DNA of 64,000 nucleotides from JABDBE01 sp049585795 (GTDB lineage: Bacteria > Acidobacteriota > Terriglobia > Terriglobales > Acidobacteriaceae). The DNA is taken from positions 1 to 64,000 of the forward strand of contig JBAVAQ010000046.1 in assembly GCA_049585795.1 (NCBI GenBank), written 5' to 3'. Under the pieces are notes generated by a model. The model was not told the origin of the DNA. It was given only the letters and a program-made list of their open reading frames with translations, and searched no databases. Below, one piece after another: positions 8,165 to 16,306 of this stretch (position 1 is its first letter; each line of letters begins with the position of its first letter). A program made the position numbers and the translations under genes.

Positions 8165-9283
8165 GTGATCCCATTGCTGGCACTCTTTCGTTCTTCAGGA
8201 AGCGACGGCATTGCTGTCGCCGTCATTGGCGCCTTTGCCGGTGTGTATGTCTTTTACCGTGGGTTCCGGTTGTTGCAACGCAAGCGTCTAATCCTGAATA
8301 CGCCCGCGTCGAAAATCCGCAGCGCCGCCCTGGGCTTGGTTGAAATCAACGGCCTCGCCGTGGGTCCCTACACCCTGACAGCACCCATCACCGGCCTGCC
8401 TTGCTTCTACTTTCACTCCACTGCATGGCAATGGCAGCAGCGGGGCAGGAATACTCAATGGGTGAAAGTCGCCGAGGAACGCCTGCATGTTCCTTTTTTT
8501 CTCGACGATAACACTGGACGCGTGCTGGTCGACCCGCAAGGCGCGGAGATGGACATCCATCGCGACTTTCACGACGAATTCGGTACATCGCTGTTCTCCA
8601 GCAGTCTTGAGATTCCTTCTAATATTTCCGGCTTTCTTGCACGGCACGGAGTTTCGACCGACAAGAAAATAAAGATCGACGAATACTGCATCAAGCCGAA
8701 AAACGCGCTCTTCATTCTGGGAACGCTGGCGCAAAATCCTGGCTTGAGCGTCAGTGCGACCCCGGTTCTCAGCCTGACCGCGGAGCAGACCGCGCTCTCG
8801 TTGCGTCTGCCGAACCTGTCAAGCCTGTCCCCGCAGACGGATGTGAGCACCGCGGGAAGGGTGCTGTTGTCTGCATTCAAGGGTGAACCCACGGGTATCC
8901 ATTTATTGAGCGCCAATCCACCCGCCCACATTTCTGACCCGGCGGAGCAGCAGAAGGTTACCGCAGCCTTGATGAAAGCGGGCATCACGAATCCAGCCGC
9001 CTGGGCCGCGGCCGGGGTCGTGAACCCGGCCGTCGCTGTGAGCCCGGCTTCCGTGCCGACCGGCGGCGGCACCGCAGCAGCGCCGGCACTCGAGCAGTTC
9101 GATCTGCATCCCCCGGTCGTATTGATGAAGGGAGCACACGATCCGGCATTCCTGATTTGCTGGCACAGCCAGCGGGATGTTGTGAACTCGCTAAGCTGGA
9201 AGTCCGCGCTGATGATTTGGGGAGGACCCGCGCTCACTCTGTTGTGCGTCTACATCATGGCCGCGCGCTTCGACTGGCTATAA
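8165..9283 (+). CDS. GIDE-domain-like membrane protein, partner of LemA
   Basis: About 372 residues: an N-terminal hydrophobic helix (GIAVAVIGAFAGVYVFYRGF), a long soluble part, and a C-terminal helix (ALMIWGGPALTLLCVYIMAA). The region IRSAALGLVEINGLAVGP...YFHSTAWQWQQ resembles the GIDE domain found in eukaryotic MUL1-type ligases and in bacterial proteins beside LemA. No RING finger is present. An Ala/Pro-rich stretch near residues 270-310 looks like a linker. The frame is open further upstream but has no ATG; GTG at 8165 precedes the first hydrophobic helix and is my choice, without a good Shine-Dalgarno. The lemA start lies 24 bp downstream, so a two-gene operon is likely. Function is unknown; envelope association is inferred. 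Confidence 0.7.
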   Translation: MIPLLALFRSSGSDGIAVAVIGAFAGVYVFYRGFRLLQRKRLILNTPASKIRSAALGLVEINGLAVGPYTLTAPITGLPCFYFHSTAWQWQQRGRNTQWVKVAEERLHVPFFLDDNTGRVLVDPQGAEMDIHRDFHDEFGTSLFSSSLEIPSNISGFLARHGVSTDKKIKIDEYCIKPKNALFILGTLAQNPGLSVSATPVLSLTAEQTALSLRLPNLSSLSPQTDVSTAGRVLLSAFKGEPTGIHLLSANPPAHISDPAEQQKVTAALMKAGITNPAAWAAAGVVNPAVAVSPASVPTGGGTAAAPALEQFDLHPPVVLMKGAHDPAFLICWHSQRDVVNSLSWKSALMIWGGPALTLLCVYIMAARFDWL

Positions 9284-9306
9284 AGAACTTTGGAGAAAAC
9301 AACACC

Positions 9307-9876
9307 ATGAACACCCTCATCTCGCTCGTATGCCTGTTTGCGATCTTAGGTCTGGCTGCCTACGTGGTCATGATCTTTAACGGTCTGATTGCTTTGAAAA
9401 ACGACATCGCCAAAGCCTGGTCGAACATCGACATTCTGCTCAAGCAGCGCCACGATGAACTTTCGAAGCTACTCGATGTCTGCAAGGGCTACATGGACTA
9501 CGAGCGCGACACTCTTCTGAAGATCACGCAGGCTCGCAGCCTTTACCAGCAGGCGGTCAGTGTCGATCAAAAGGCACAAGCTGATCAAAGCATGACGTCG
9601 GCGCTGCGCGGATTTTTTGCTGTGGCTGAAAATTATCCTCAACTGAAGGCCAACGATAATTTCATGCGACTGCAAGTGCGAATCACAGAATTAGAAAGCG
9701 AAATCGCCGACCGTCGCGAGTTCTACAACGACTCGGTAAACACCTTTAACATCCGCATCCAGCAGATGCCGGACACCCTCGTGGCCAGCTTCATGAACCT
9801 GAAGCCGCAACCGATGTTCAAGGTGGAAGAGGCCGACAAAGTGGACGTCCCCATGACCTTCAGCGCCGCCAAATAA
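9307..9876 (+). CDS. lemA: LemA family protein
   Basis: 189 residues: an N-terminal transmembrane helix (LISLVCLFAILGLAAYVVMIFNG) followed by the long alpha-helical LemA body with the signature IALKNDIAKAWSNIDILLKQRHDEL and KANDNFMRLQVRITELESEIADRREFYNDSVNTFN. LemA proteins are small membrane-anchored helical bundles of unclear biochemical role, often next to TPM, GIDE or M48 partners. The ATG at 9307 follows TTGGAGAAAACAACACC, a usable ribosome site, and discards a 50-residue non-homologous extension. It sits directly behind the GIDE-like gene. Confidence 0.9.
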   Translation: MNTLISLVCLFAILGLAAYVVMIFNGLIALKNDIAKAWSNIDILLKQRHDELSKLLDVCKGYMDYERDTLLKITQARSLYQQAVSVDQKAQADQSMTSALRGFFAVAENYPQLKANDNFMRLQVRITELESEIADRREFYNDSVNTFNIRIQQMPDTLVASFMNLKPQPMFKVEEADKVDVPMTFSAAK

Positions 9877-9980
9877 GAATAGAGATGTCGCACTCGCAAC
9901 TGAAGGCCGGTATCACCGAGTCATCAACCTACACACTCACGTAACCAGCACAACCAAACCATCTCAATTAGAATTACTCC

Positions 9981-10751
9981 GTGAGCGACGCTCTTCGCAT
10001 CGGTATTCTTGGCGACCTCGACCCTGGCTCGCGGGGCTATAAGGCGATCAACGACTCGCTGCAGCATTGCGCCGCCAAGCTGCAAATCAAGATCGATTCG
10101 CAATGGATCGCAACTCCCTCCGTCCTCGCTCCGGAGGCCAAGAAAACCCTGGAAAGCTTGGATGGCATCTGGGCTTCGCCCGGCAGTCCTTACAAGAGCT
10201 TCGACGGCATGTTAAAAGGGATCGAGTTCGCGCGCCGCCGCGACTGGCCTTTTCTAGGCACCTGCGGAGGTTTTCAGTACGCGCTCATCGAGTGCGCGCG
10301 GAACACAGTCGGCATTAAGGACGCAGATTCGGCTGAGAACAATTCTGGCTCGAAAAATATCATCATCTATCCCGTGGCCTGCGCGGTTCCGGACCGCAAG
10401 AAAGATGCGCCCAAACTCTCCGGCATGATTCCCGAAATTCGTTTGCGTCCCGGATCGTACCTGCAGTCTTTCTATGGGCAGGACACGGCTACCGAAGAGT
10501 TCTTCTGCAACTTCGAAGTGAACCCCGACTACGAATGGGCTGCCATGGAAGCCGGATTTCCCGTCGTGGCCCGCGGCGCCAAGGGTGAGATTCGCGCCAT
10601 CGAATCGCCCACGCACCGCTTCTATATCGCGACTTTATATCAGCCACAGCTTTCCTCGAAGCCGGGAAAGCCACATCCCCTGGTACTGGCATTTGTGCAA
10701 GCGGCCGCCGATTGGGGAAGAAAAAAGCTGGACGACAGCGTTCTGGAATAG
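9981..10751 (+). CDS. CTP-synthase-like class I glutamine amidotransferase
   Basis: 256 residues resembling the C-terminal glutaminase part of CTP synthase without a synthetase domain. The nucleophile motif is LGTCGGFQYALIE (Cys at about 95). The oxyanion region is WASPGSPYKSFDGM. The C-terminal His segment reads THRFYIATLYQPQL rather than the usual HPE, so the His-Glu pair is changed and glutaminase activity is uncertain. Stand-alone proteins of this type are annotated as CTP synthase C-terminal-region-related; their substrate is unknown. The start is GTG. The stop is immediately followed by the methyltransferase frame, so the two are probably co-expressed. Confidence 0.8.
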   Translation: MSDALRIGILGDLDPGSRGYKAINDSLQHCAAKLQIKIDSQWIATPSVLAPEAKKTLESLDGIWASPGSPYKSFDGMLKGIEFARRRDWPFLGTCGGFQYALIECARNTVGIKDADSAENNSGSKNIIIYPVACAVPDRKKDAPKLSGMIPEIRLRPGSYLQSFYGQDTATEEFFCNFEVNPDYEWAAMEAGFPVVARGAKGEIRAIESPTHRFYIATLYQPQLSSKPGKPHPLVLAFVQAAADWGRKKLDDSVLE

Positions 10752-10805
10752 GTGGAGCACGTGGGCACAACCGACCAGCTCTCCGCTCAACCGGAAGGCC
10801 GGTTC

Positions 10806-11447
10806 ATGGACAACGAAACAACACGCTCCATCCGCGAAAGTTACGATCGCCTCGCTGCGGAGTACACGCGACGAATCGCCGATGAACTGCGGCACAAGCC
10901 TCTCGATCGTAAACTGCTCGACCGCTTCGCCAAACAGACCACTGGACAAGGTGACGTATGCGACATGGGATGCGGTCCCGGCCACGTGGCTCGCTACTTA
11001 CGGGATGCAGGCGCATCCGTCTTTGGCCTTGATCTTTCCCCCGGCATGTTGGAGCAGGCTCGAAACCTGAATCCCGACATTCCCTTTCGCGAGGGCAACA
11101 TGTTGGCACTCGATATTGCCGATGGAACGCTCGCTGGCATCGCGGCCTTCTATGCCATCGTGAATATTCCTAAGCAATCGCTGCCTACGGTCTTCCGAGA
11201 ACTTTGGCGTGTGCTGCAATCTGGAGGGCTTCTGCTGCTCGGCTTTCACGCCGGGGAGGAAGTGCTTCACGAGGATGAGTTGTGGGGGCAGAAAATCTCG
11301 ATGGACTTCCTGCTGCTTCAGCCGTCAGAGATCAGGCTCGATCTCGAAACCGCAGGTTTCGCGGTCGAAGAGATCGTCGAGCGCGAACCCTATCCTGACG
11401 TCGAATACCCGAGCCGGAGAGCGTACATCTTTGCCCGCAAGGTGTGA
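10806..11447 (+). CDS. SAM-dependent class I methyltransferase
   Basis: 213 residues from the ATG at 10806, which has GGAAGG at 10793-10798; an in-frame GTG at 10752 would add 18 residues directly after the previous stop. The SAM-binding motif I is VCDMGCGPGHVARYLRDAGA, followed by VFGLDLSPGMLEQAR (acidic ribose-binding loop) and FREGNMLALDIADGTLAGI. This is the UbiE/COQ5-like Methyltransf_11 fold. The acceptor is not evident. Its coupling to the glutamine-amidotransferase-like gene is the only context clue. Confidence 0.85.
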   Translation: MDNETTRSIRESYDRLAAEYTRRIADELRHKPLDRKLLDRFAKQTTGQGDVCDMGCGPGHVARYLRDAGASVFGLDLSPGMLEQARNLNPDIPFREGNMLALDIADGTLAGIAAFYAIVNIPKQSLPTVFRELWRVLQSGGLLLLGFHAGEEVLHEDELWGQKISMDFLLLQPSEIRLDLETAGFAVEEIVEREPYPDVEYPSRRAYIFARKV

Positions 11448-11456
11448 TTCCAATGG

Positions 11457-11906
11457 TCAAACGGTGATCAACTCGAACGCCGGATAACTCTGCGCCAGCG
11501 GCTCGAAGGCTTGAACCGATGAGCCCGCTGCCACCGGAAAATACCGCTGCACTTCGCTTTTGAAGCGCTCCTGATACGCTTTCAATATCTCCGGCTTCTC
11601 TGCATCCGAAATGGCGCGCAGGCGAAACTTCAGTTTCGTCTTGCCCTTCTTCAGCGTCACTTCTCCCGCGGCCTCCGCGTTGCGCACCCATTGAGTTCGC
11701 CCGCGCGGAGCCACCAGGAACCGCTTGCCTCCAAGCTCCAGCAGATTGACAGGAGTGGAGTAGAGCTTGCCGCTCTTACGCCCGCGCACTTGCAGCAGAT
11801 AATTGTGGGAAAAGCCAAGGCCAATGCCGACCAGAAATCCGAAGATTCGGTTGAATGCGCGCTCGACTGCCGTGGGTGCGCGAAATTCAGGCAAAGGGAG
11901 GTTCAT
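11457..11906 (-). CDS. Ddn-like deazaflavin (F420)-dependent oxidoreductase
   Basis: 149 residues of the deazaflavin-dependent nitroreductase/FDOR-B-like split-barrel family. Signatures are LLQVRGRKSGKLYSTPVNLLE and GKRFLVAPRGRTQWVRNAEAAGEVTL, the cofactor-binding core seen in Mycobacterium Ddn. Proteins of this group bind F420H2 and reduce varied acceptors such as quinones and nitro compounds. The complete F420 pathway lies about 15 kb downstream on the other strand, which supports an F420 role. The N-terminal helix FNRIFGFLVGIGLGFSH may associate with membrane. It is convergent with the methyltransferase gene. Confidence 0.82.
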   Translation of the reverse strand: MNLPLPEFRAPTAVERAFNRIFGFLVGIGLGFSHNYLLQVRGRKSGKLYSTPVNLLELGGKRFLVAPRGRTQWVRNAEAAGEVTLKKGKTKLKFRLRAISDAEKPEILKAYQERFKSEVQRYFPVAAGSSVQAFEPLAQSYPAFELITV

Positions 11907-11965
11907 AGAAGAGACAGACCCGATGCTTGATCGGGCCTGTCCGATCGACGGTTCACACTATCTGC

Positions 11966-12610
11966 TTACTCGTCCCAGCTCACATCAGGAAGCAACGGAT
12001 CTGTGGTTGCGCTGTTAGAAGCCGTTCCACTGAAGCCGAGAATGGATGTGGATCCAAAAACGGTGTATTTGATCTTGCAACCCGGCCCGGTGCTGGTTTT
12101 GGCCGCAGTCAGTTTCTGCGGCGAAGGCGTGAAGACCCCGGGATGCATCAGCACGGCGGTCGTCCAACTGCCTGCCTTCAAATAAGTAGTATCCGTGACC
12201 ATCAAACTGACACCGTCGACCTGACCCGCGATAACCAGAGTGAAAGTATCCGCCTTGCTGGTGAGATTGATGATCATCTTGGATGGAGACTTGGTCGAGA
12301 ACTTGTTGCTTCCCGCCGTCACTGTGATCGCGCCTGCGGGAAGCCTGTAAGTGGCGGATGTGCTGGTGTGTTTTGTAGGCTTAAGCGACTCGCTAGCCAG
12401 TATTTTAACCACCCCCTTCTGCCCATCGAGGCCCAGAGGATCGGTTCCCGACAAAAGCGGACCAATCGTGCCTTTGACCGTGATGGTAAGCGTGTGGGTT
12501 GCCGGAACTACCGCCGTCTCAACTTCAGCCGATTGGGCCCAGACCGTGCAACCAAGCACAATTACACTGGCAAACACCCAGGCGAACTTATGCGCTACTT
12601 TGGATAACAT
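11966..12610 (-). CDS. Exported hypothetical protein
   Basis: 214 residues with a clear Sec signal peptide (KVAHKFAWVFASVIVLGCTVWAQSAE, cleavage after the AQS region). The mature part is beta-rich, Thr/Ser/Val-rich and without recognised motifs, with a single Cys near the C-terminus (GPGCKIKYTVFGS), and is likely a small secreted or periplasmic beta protein. I do not recognise the family. Its 5' side carries AAGGAG close to the start and a potential RNA fold further up (12627-12687), so post-transcriptional control is possible. Confidence 0.75.
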   Translation of the reverse strand: MLSKVAHKFAWVFASVIVLGCTVWAQSAEVETAVVPATHTLTITVKGTIGPLLSGTDPLGLDGQKGVVKILASESLKPTKHTSTSATYRLPAGAITVTAGSNKFSTKSPSKMIINLTSKADTFTLVIAGQVDGVSLMVTDTTYLKAGSWTTAVLMHPGVFTPSPQKLTAAKTSTGPGCKIKYTVFGSTSILGFSGTASNSATTDPLLPDVSWDE

Positions 12611-12626
12611 TGGAATTCTCCTTCTT

Positions 12627-12687
12627 CGGCAAATGCACGGAACGGGGGGCCTCCGTGGAGCGTAGGAAAGCTACCACGGTATTGCCG
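12627..12687 (-). promoter_or_regulatory. Potential structured 5' leader of the exported protein
   Basis: On the minus strand this 61-nt stretch can fold with an outer stem CGGCAA (12687-12682) against TTGCCG (12632-12627). An inner 6-bp stem pairs CCGTGG (12679-12674) with CCACGG (12658-12653), capped by a short TAG/CTA helix. A C-run (CCCCCC) lies between the stems. It ends 17 nt before the ATG at 12610. It matches no riboswitch consensus I know. Confidence 0.3.
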
Positions 12688-12816
12688 CAGACTCAACCGA
12701 AAACTGGAGCTGATGATGAAGAACTGACGTGCCCACGAACGAGTGAAAAAGTAAGTCGTTTAGAAGTGATATTTTAGACCTTGCACTTTCCATACGCTTT
12801 CTAGGATTCGGCCCGA

Positions 12817-13845
12817 ATGCGACTTGTGACTTTTGAAGACCCCGCGCAGCGGCAGCGCATCGGCGCCGCGACCGACGACGGCCGCTTCGTCGACCTGCAC
12901 TCCGCCTGCGCGCTCTATCTGCGCGACGTCGAAAATGAAACTGCATTCGAGCGTCTTGCTGACGCCCTGGTCCCGCCGAACATGCTTGCTCTATTTGAGG
13001 GCGGCGATACCAGCCTCGAAGCCGCGCACAAAGCCTTGCACCACGCGTTAGAGAATGACGGTGCGACCGGGCCTGGAGGCGAGGCCATCTTTTACTCCGC
13101 CGCCGAAATCAAGCTCAAGGCTCCAATCATTCCCCGCAAATTCTTTCACACCGCTGGCAACTTCCGTGAGCACCATGAAGAGGCGACCAAGGCGGGATTT
13201 TCCCATCCCGTGATGCCCTGGATCGTTTTCTTTCAGAACGTCGACGCCATTATTGGGCACGATGAGCCGGTAATTTATCCCGAGCATCTCACGCAGGAAC
13301 TGGATTACGAACTGGAGCTGGCCGTGGTCCTGAAAAAGGGCGGCAAACATTTTTCTCCCGAGGAAGCAGCCGAGCACATTGGAGGCTATGTCATTTTCAA
13401 TGACATCACTGCGCGCGATATTCAGCGGCGCGAGATGAAATCTGGCGTATTCAGTTTCTGCAAGGGAATCGACACCTTCTGCCCGCTTGGTCCCTGGATC
13501 GTCACCGCCGATGAGATTCCTAACCCGCACAATCTTGCGATGGAGTTGCGCGTCAACGGCGAGTCGCGGCAGCGCTCGCACTCCAGTAAAATGTCCGTCA
13601 AGATTGCGGATATCCTCTCGCATTACTCGCCCATGGGCTACAGCGCCGGCGACGTAGTTTCCACCGGGACAGTGTCGGGCGTGGCGGCTTTCAGTGGTGA
13701 TCCAAAAGCCTGGTACTTGAAACCCGGAGACGTCATGGAGTGTGAAATTGAAAAAATTGGCATCTTGCAGAACCGAGTGATCTCCTGGGGAGAGGCTTAT
13801 GGCCGAAAGCCCGCAGCCTTGGCCACGCAGGAAACGGTGAAATAG
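12817..13845 (+). CDS. Fumarylacetoacetate hydrolase family protein
   Basis: 342 residues. The C-terminal two thirds is the FAH fold with its metal ligands: the Glu pair in LDYELELAVVLKKGG and the Asp in IFNDITARDIQRRE, plus the substrate loop FFQNVDAIIGHDEPV and the STGTVSGVAAFSG turn. FAH-family enzymes cleave C-C bonds in 2,4-dioxo acids or act as decarboxylases/isomerases on catechol and homoprotocatechuate catabolites; the exact substrate is open. It sits upstream of the HMGL-like gene on the same strand, opposite the Mo-hydroxylase operon, and could take part in the same aromatic or heterocycle catabolism (inference). Confidence 0.88.
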   Translation: MRLVTFEDPAQRQRIGAATDDGRFVDLHSACALYLRDVENETAFERLADALVPPNMLALFEGGDTSLEAAHKALHHALENDGATGPGGEAIFYSAAEIKLKAPIIPRKFFHTAGNFREHHEEATKAGFSHPVMPWIVFFQNVDAIIGHDEPVIYPEHLTQELDYELELAVVLKKGGKHFSPEEAAEHIGGYVIFNDITARDIQRREMKSGVFSFCKGIDTFCPLGPWIVTADEIPNPHNLAMELRVNGESRQRSHSSKMSVKIADILSHYSPMGYSAGDVVSTGTVSGVAAFSGDPKAWYLKPGDVMECEIEKIGILQNRVISWGEAYGRKPAALATQETVK

Positions 13846-13859
13846 AGGATTGATAAATT

Positions 13860-13885
13860 GGGTAATTGTGTAATTTAGGAATTGG
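13860..13885 (+). repeat. AT-rich dispersed repeat, copy 1
   Basis: The stretch TGGGTAATTGTGTAAT resembles TTGGTAATTGCGTAAT near 45603-45618 (14 of 16 bases). Both lie in short gaps between genes. The rest of this gap also has TTTCTCTGTGCCTCTGTG just before 13980, a common low-complexity intergenic repeat. Confidence 0.35.
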
Positions 13886-13989
13886 GCAATTTGAATTCAC
13901 GGGCTGGGTTTTCAATTACTAAATTATTCGATTTCTAAATTAACCAATGTTTCTCTGTGCCTCTGTGATTCTGTGGTGAGCCGAACGAA

Positions 13990-15177
13990 ATGACGAACAA
14001 TTCCAATATCTGGGTCAGCGAACTGAATGCCCGTTCGGAGATCCGCAGCGCGTTTCCGCACACGAAAGTTCGCTTTTACGACACCACTCTGCGCGACGGC
14101 GAACAAACTGTCGGCGTCGTCCTCTCGCCGCAGCAAAAGCTCGAGATCGCCCGCAAGCTCGACGAGTTGGGCGTCAGCCGCATCGAAGCCGGATTCCCAC
14201 GCGTGTCGCCCGAAGATGCCGAAGCCATCCAACTCATGCAGACTGCACGGTTGAAGGCCGAGTTATGGGGCTTCTCCCGAGCGGTAAAAGCGGACATCGA
14301 AGAACTCATGCGCTTGGGCCTGCGCGCCTCGGTGATCGAAGCCCCGACCAGCGACATAAAGCTGAGAGCCTACGGCATGACACGCGAGGACGTGTTGCGG
14401 CGCGTTGTAGACGCGATGTCCATCGCGGAGCAAAACGGAATTACGACGGCCTTTTTCGCAGTCGATGGCACCCGCACTGAGCTCGATTTTTTGAAGAGAA
14501 TTTATCTTGGCGCGCTCGAAGCTGGGGCCTCGGAAATCGTTGTCGTGGACACTATCGGCGCATGTGGCCCCGAGGCCATCGACTTTTTGGTTCGTGAAGT
14601 GTGCAAGTGGGTCGGGCCGACCGTGCCGGTTCACTTTCACGGACACAACGATTTTGGCATGGCCACTGCATGTGCCGTCGCCGCCGTCCGCGCTGGAGCA
14701 ACGTGGATACAGGGTACGATCAACGGCATGGGCGAACGCGCCGGCAACGCCGACATCTGCGAAATCGCACTAGCGCTGCGCTGCTTATACGATGTGCCGG
14801 TCGCTATGGATCTAACGAAAGTGCGCGAGGTTTCTGAAGTCGTTTCCAGATCCTCCGGGTATACGTTGGACGCCTGGAAGCCGCTCGTCGGAGAAAATCT
14901 ATTCGTCCGCGAGAGCGGGGCTGTCGCGACGCAGTTTCACATTCCCGAAGCCATTGAACCGTATTCCGCGGAACTCGTGAACGCACGCCGAAACATAGTG
15001 CTAGGGAAAAAGAGTGGGCCAGATAGCATCGATCTGAAATGCAAGGAACTCGGACTGAATATAACCCCCGAACAGCGCGGACCGATCCTGGCCGAAGTCA
15101 AAAAGCGCGCCATCGCCAAGCGCGGCCTGCTGACGGACGAAGAATTTCAAGAAATAGTAATCCGCGTTAATCCGTAA
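13990..15177 (+). CDS. Homocitrate/isopropylmalate synthase-like (HMGL-fold) enzyme
   Basis: 395 residues, a DRE-TIM metallolyase-type condensing enzyme. The R-D motif is FYDTTLRDGEQTVGV, the metal-binding HxH is VPVHFHGHNDFGMATA, and GTINGMGERAGNADICEIAL completes the catalytic barrel. Members condense acetyl-CoA with a 2-oxo acid (homocitrate, citramalate, isopropylmalate synthases) or cleave such adducts. The protein is short, like NifV/HCS, and lacks the LeuA regulatory domain. No nif or lysine genes are nearby, so a catabolic or unusual 2-oxo acid is possible. It is convergent with the LLM-class gene; the 3' ends are 9 bp apart. Confidence 0.85.
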   Translation: MTNNSNIWVSELNARSEIRSAFPHTKVRFYDTTLRDGEQTVGVVLSPQQKLEIARKLDELGVSRIEAGFPRVSPEDAEAIQLMQTARLKAELWGFSRAVKADIEELMRLGLRASVIEAPTSDIKLRAYGMTREDVLRRVVDAMSIAEQNGITTAFFAVDGTRTELDFLKRIYLGALEAGASEIVVVDTIGACGPEAIDFLVREVCKWVGPTVPVHFHGHNDFGMATACAVAAVRAGATWIQGTINGMGERAGNADICEIALALRCLYDVPVAMDLTKVREVSEVVSRSSGYTLDAWKPLVGENLFVRESGAVATQFHIPEAIEPYSAELVNARRNIVLGKKSGPDSIDLKCKELGLNITPEQRGPILAEVKKRAIAKRGLLTDEEFQEIVIRVNP

Positions 15178-15186
15178 AATCTGTGG

Positions 15187-16254
15187 CTAGTTCTTGAAAT
15201 GCGGCAGTACCGCCTCGCCGAACAACCTGGCTTGCCCAGCGCGGTCGTCGCCCCAGATTTCCAGCATGATGTGAGTGCAACCAGCGTCGCGAAATTCCTC
15301 GATGCGGGCGATGCACTCGGCCGGCGTTCCGGCAATCGGACAAACTTTACGCAGAATTTCGTCGGTCACAGCTTTGGCAGCGGCTCTCCGCCCACCCTTT
15401 TCCATAGCATCGGCCACCGGCCGCAATTCATCGAAAGTCAGGCCTGCACATTCGAGCAGCACATCAGCCGAACCTTTGATGTTCTGCACCTTGTTGGCTA
15501 AATACATCGCCGCCTGCTCGCGCGCGCCTTCTTTGCCCCTGGCAGAATCCCGATTTATACTTCCGACAATCACAGAGCCGAGCACCAGTTTCGACGGGTC
15601 TTTGCCTGCTTTGCGCGCTCCGTCTTCCATGTTCTTATGCGAGTAGCGCACGAACGCTGGCGTCGTGATGCTGGCCGTGAGCAACCCATCCCCAATCACT
15701 CCGGATATTTTCTGCAGCACCGGTCCGGTTCCGGCAATGTAAATGGGGGGCACAACTCGCGGCGTATGCGCATCCGGTTTAAGCGGGGGCACGTTGGCCT
15801 GAAAGACTTTTCCTCGATACTCAAAAGCGCCACCCGCGAGCACGCCCTTGATGATCTCGACGCTCTCGCGCATCACGGTCGCCGGTCCCACTTTTTCTCC
15901 CTCACCCTCGCCAATCTCCTTCATAAAGATCTTGGAAGCTCCCAGGCCGAGCAGAAAGCGCTCGCCGACGAGATCCTGCATTACCCGCGCTTCCATCGCA
16001 ATCTGCACCGGATGACGGGTATAAGGCGAAATGATGCCCCACCCTAACTGAATGCGGCGAGTCTCAGCCGCGATAACCGCCAGCACTGCGGTCGAAGAAC
16101 GCGCCTCGAACCCATGCTTTCGCCACCAGGGATAAGCCTCAGCGATCCAGAACGCATCGAATCCTGCGTGTTCACAGGCCTTCGCCATGGCCACGGTTTC
16201 GCGCACCGGCTCCATGCTCAGTTGAAGAACGCCAATGTTAAATGGGATAGACAT
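15187..16254 (-). CDS. LLM-class F420-dependent oxidoreductase
   Basis: 355 residues, a luciferase-like TIM barrel. It begins MSIPFNIGVLQLSMEPVRET, has DAFWIAEAYPWWRKHGFE, the cofactor-pocket segment RRIQLGWGIISPYTRHPVQIA, and AMEARVMQDLVGERFLLGLGAS. The non-prolyl cis bulge region and the RHPVQIA strand resemble F420-dependent methylene-H4MPT reductase (Mer) and related F420-dependent dehydrogenases more than FMN luciferases. It is the last gene of the ten-gene minus-strand run, 52 bp after the upstream reductase gene and separated from it by a heptamer repeat. With F420 genes nearby, use of F420 as hydride carrier is likely; the substrate is unknown. Confidence 0.85.
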   Translation of the reverse strand: MSIPFNIGVLQLSMEPVRETVAMAKACEHAGFDAFWIAEAYPWWRKHGFEARSSTAVLAVIAAETRRIQLGWGIISPYTRHPVQIAMEARVMQDLVGERFLLGLGASKIFMKEIGEGEGEKVGPATVMRESVEIIKGVLAGGAFEYRGKVFQANVPPLKPDAHTPRVVPPIYIAGTGPVLQKISGVIGDGLLTASITTPAFVRYSHKNMEDGARKAGKDPSKLVLGSVIVGSINRDSARGKEGAREQAAMYLANKVQNIKGSADVLLECAGLTFDELRPVADAMEKGGRRAAAKAVTDEILRKVCPIAGTPAECIARIEEFRDAGCTHIMLEIWGDDRAGQARLFGEAVLPHFKN

Positions 16255-16262
16255 AGGTCTGC

Positions 16263-16304
16263 TTCTAGCTTCTGGCTTCTGGCTTCTAGCTTCTAGCTTC
16301 TAGC
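16263..16304 (+). repeat. Heptanucleotide tandem repeat (6 units)
   Basis: Six perfect-length 7-bp units: TTCTAGC, TTCTGGC, TTCTGGC, TTCTAGC, TTCTAGC, TTCTAGC. They fill the gap between the LLM gene and the reductase-like gene inside the operon. Such tracts can vary in copy number by slippage. Confidence 0.85.
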
Positions 16305-16306
16305 TC

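Noticed and set aside
12627..12687. c-di-GMP-I riboswitch
   Set aside because: The stems and loop sequences do not match the GEMM consensus (no GCAAAGCC-like core in the right context).
16263..16304. CRISPR array
   Set aside because: The units are 7 bp and contiguous with no spacers; no cas genes exist in the window.
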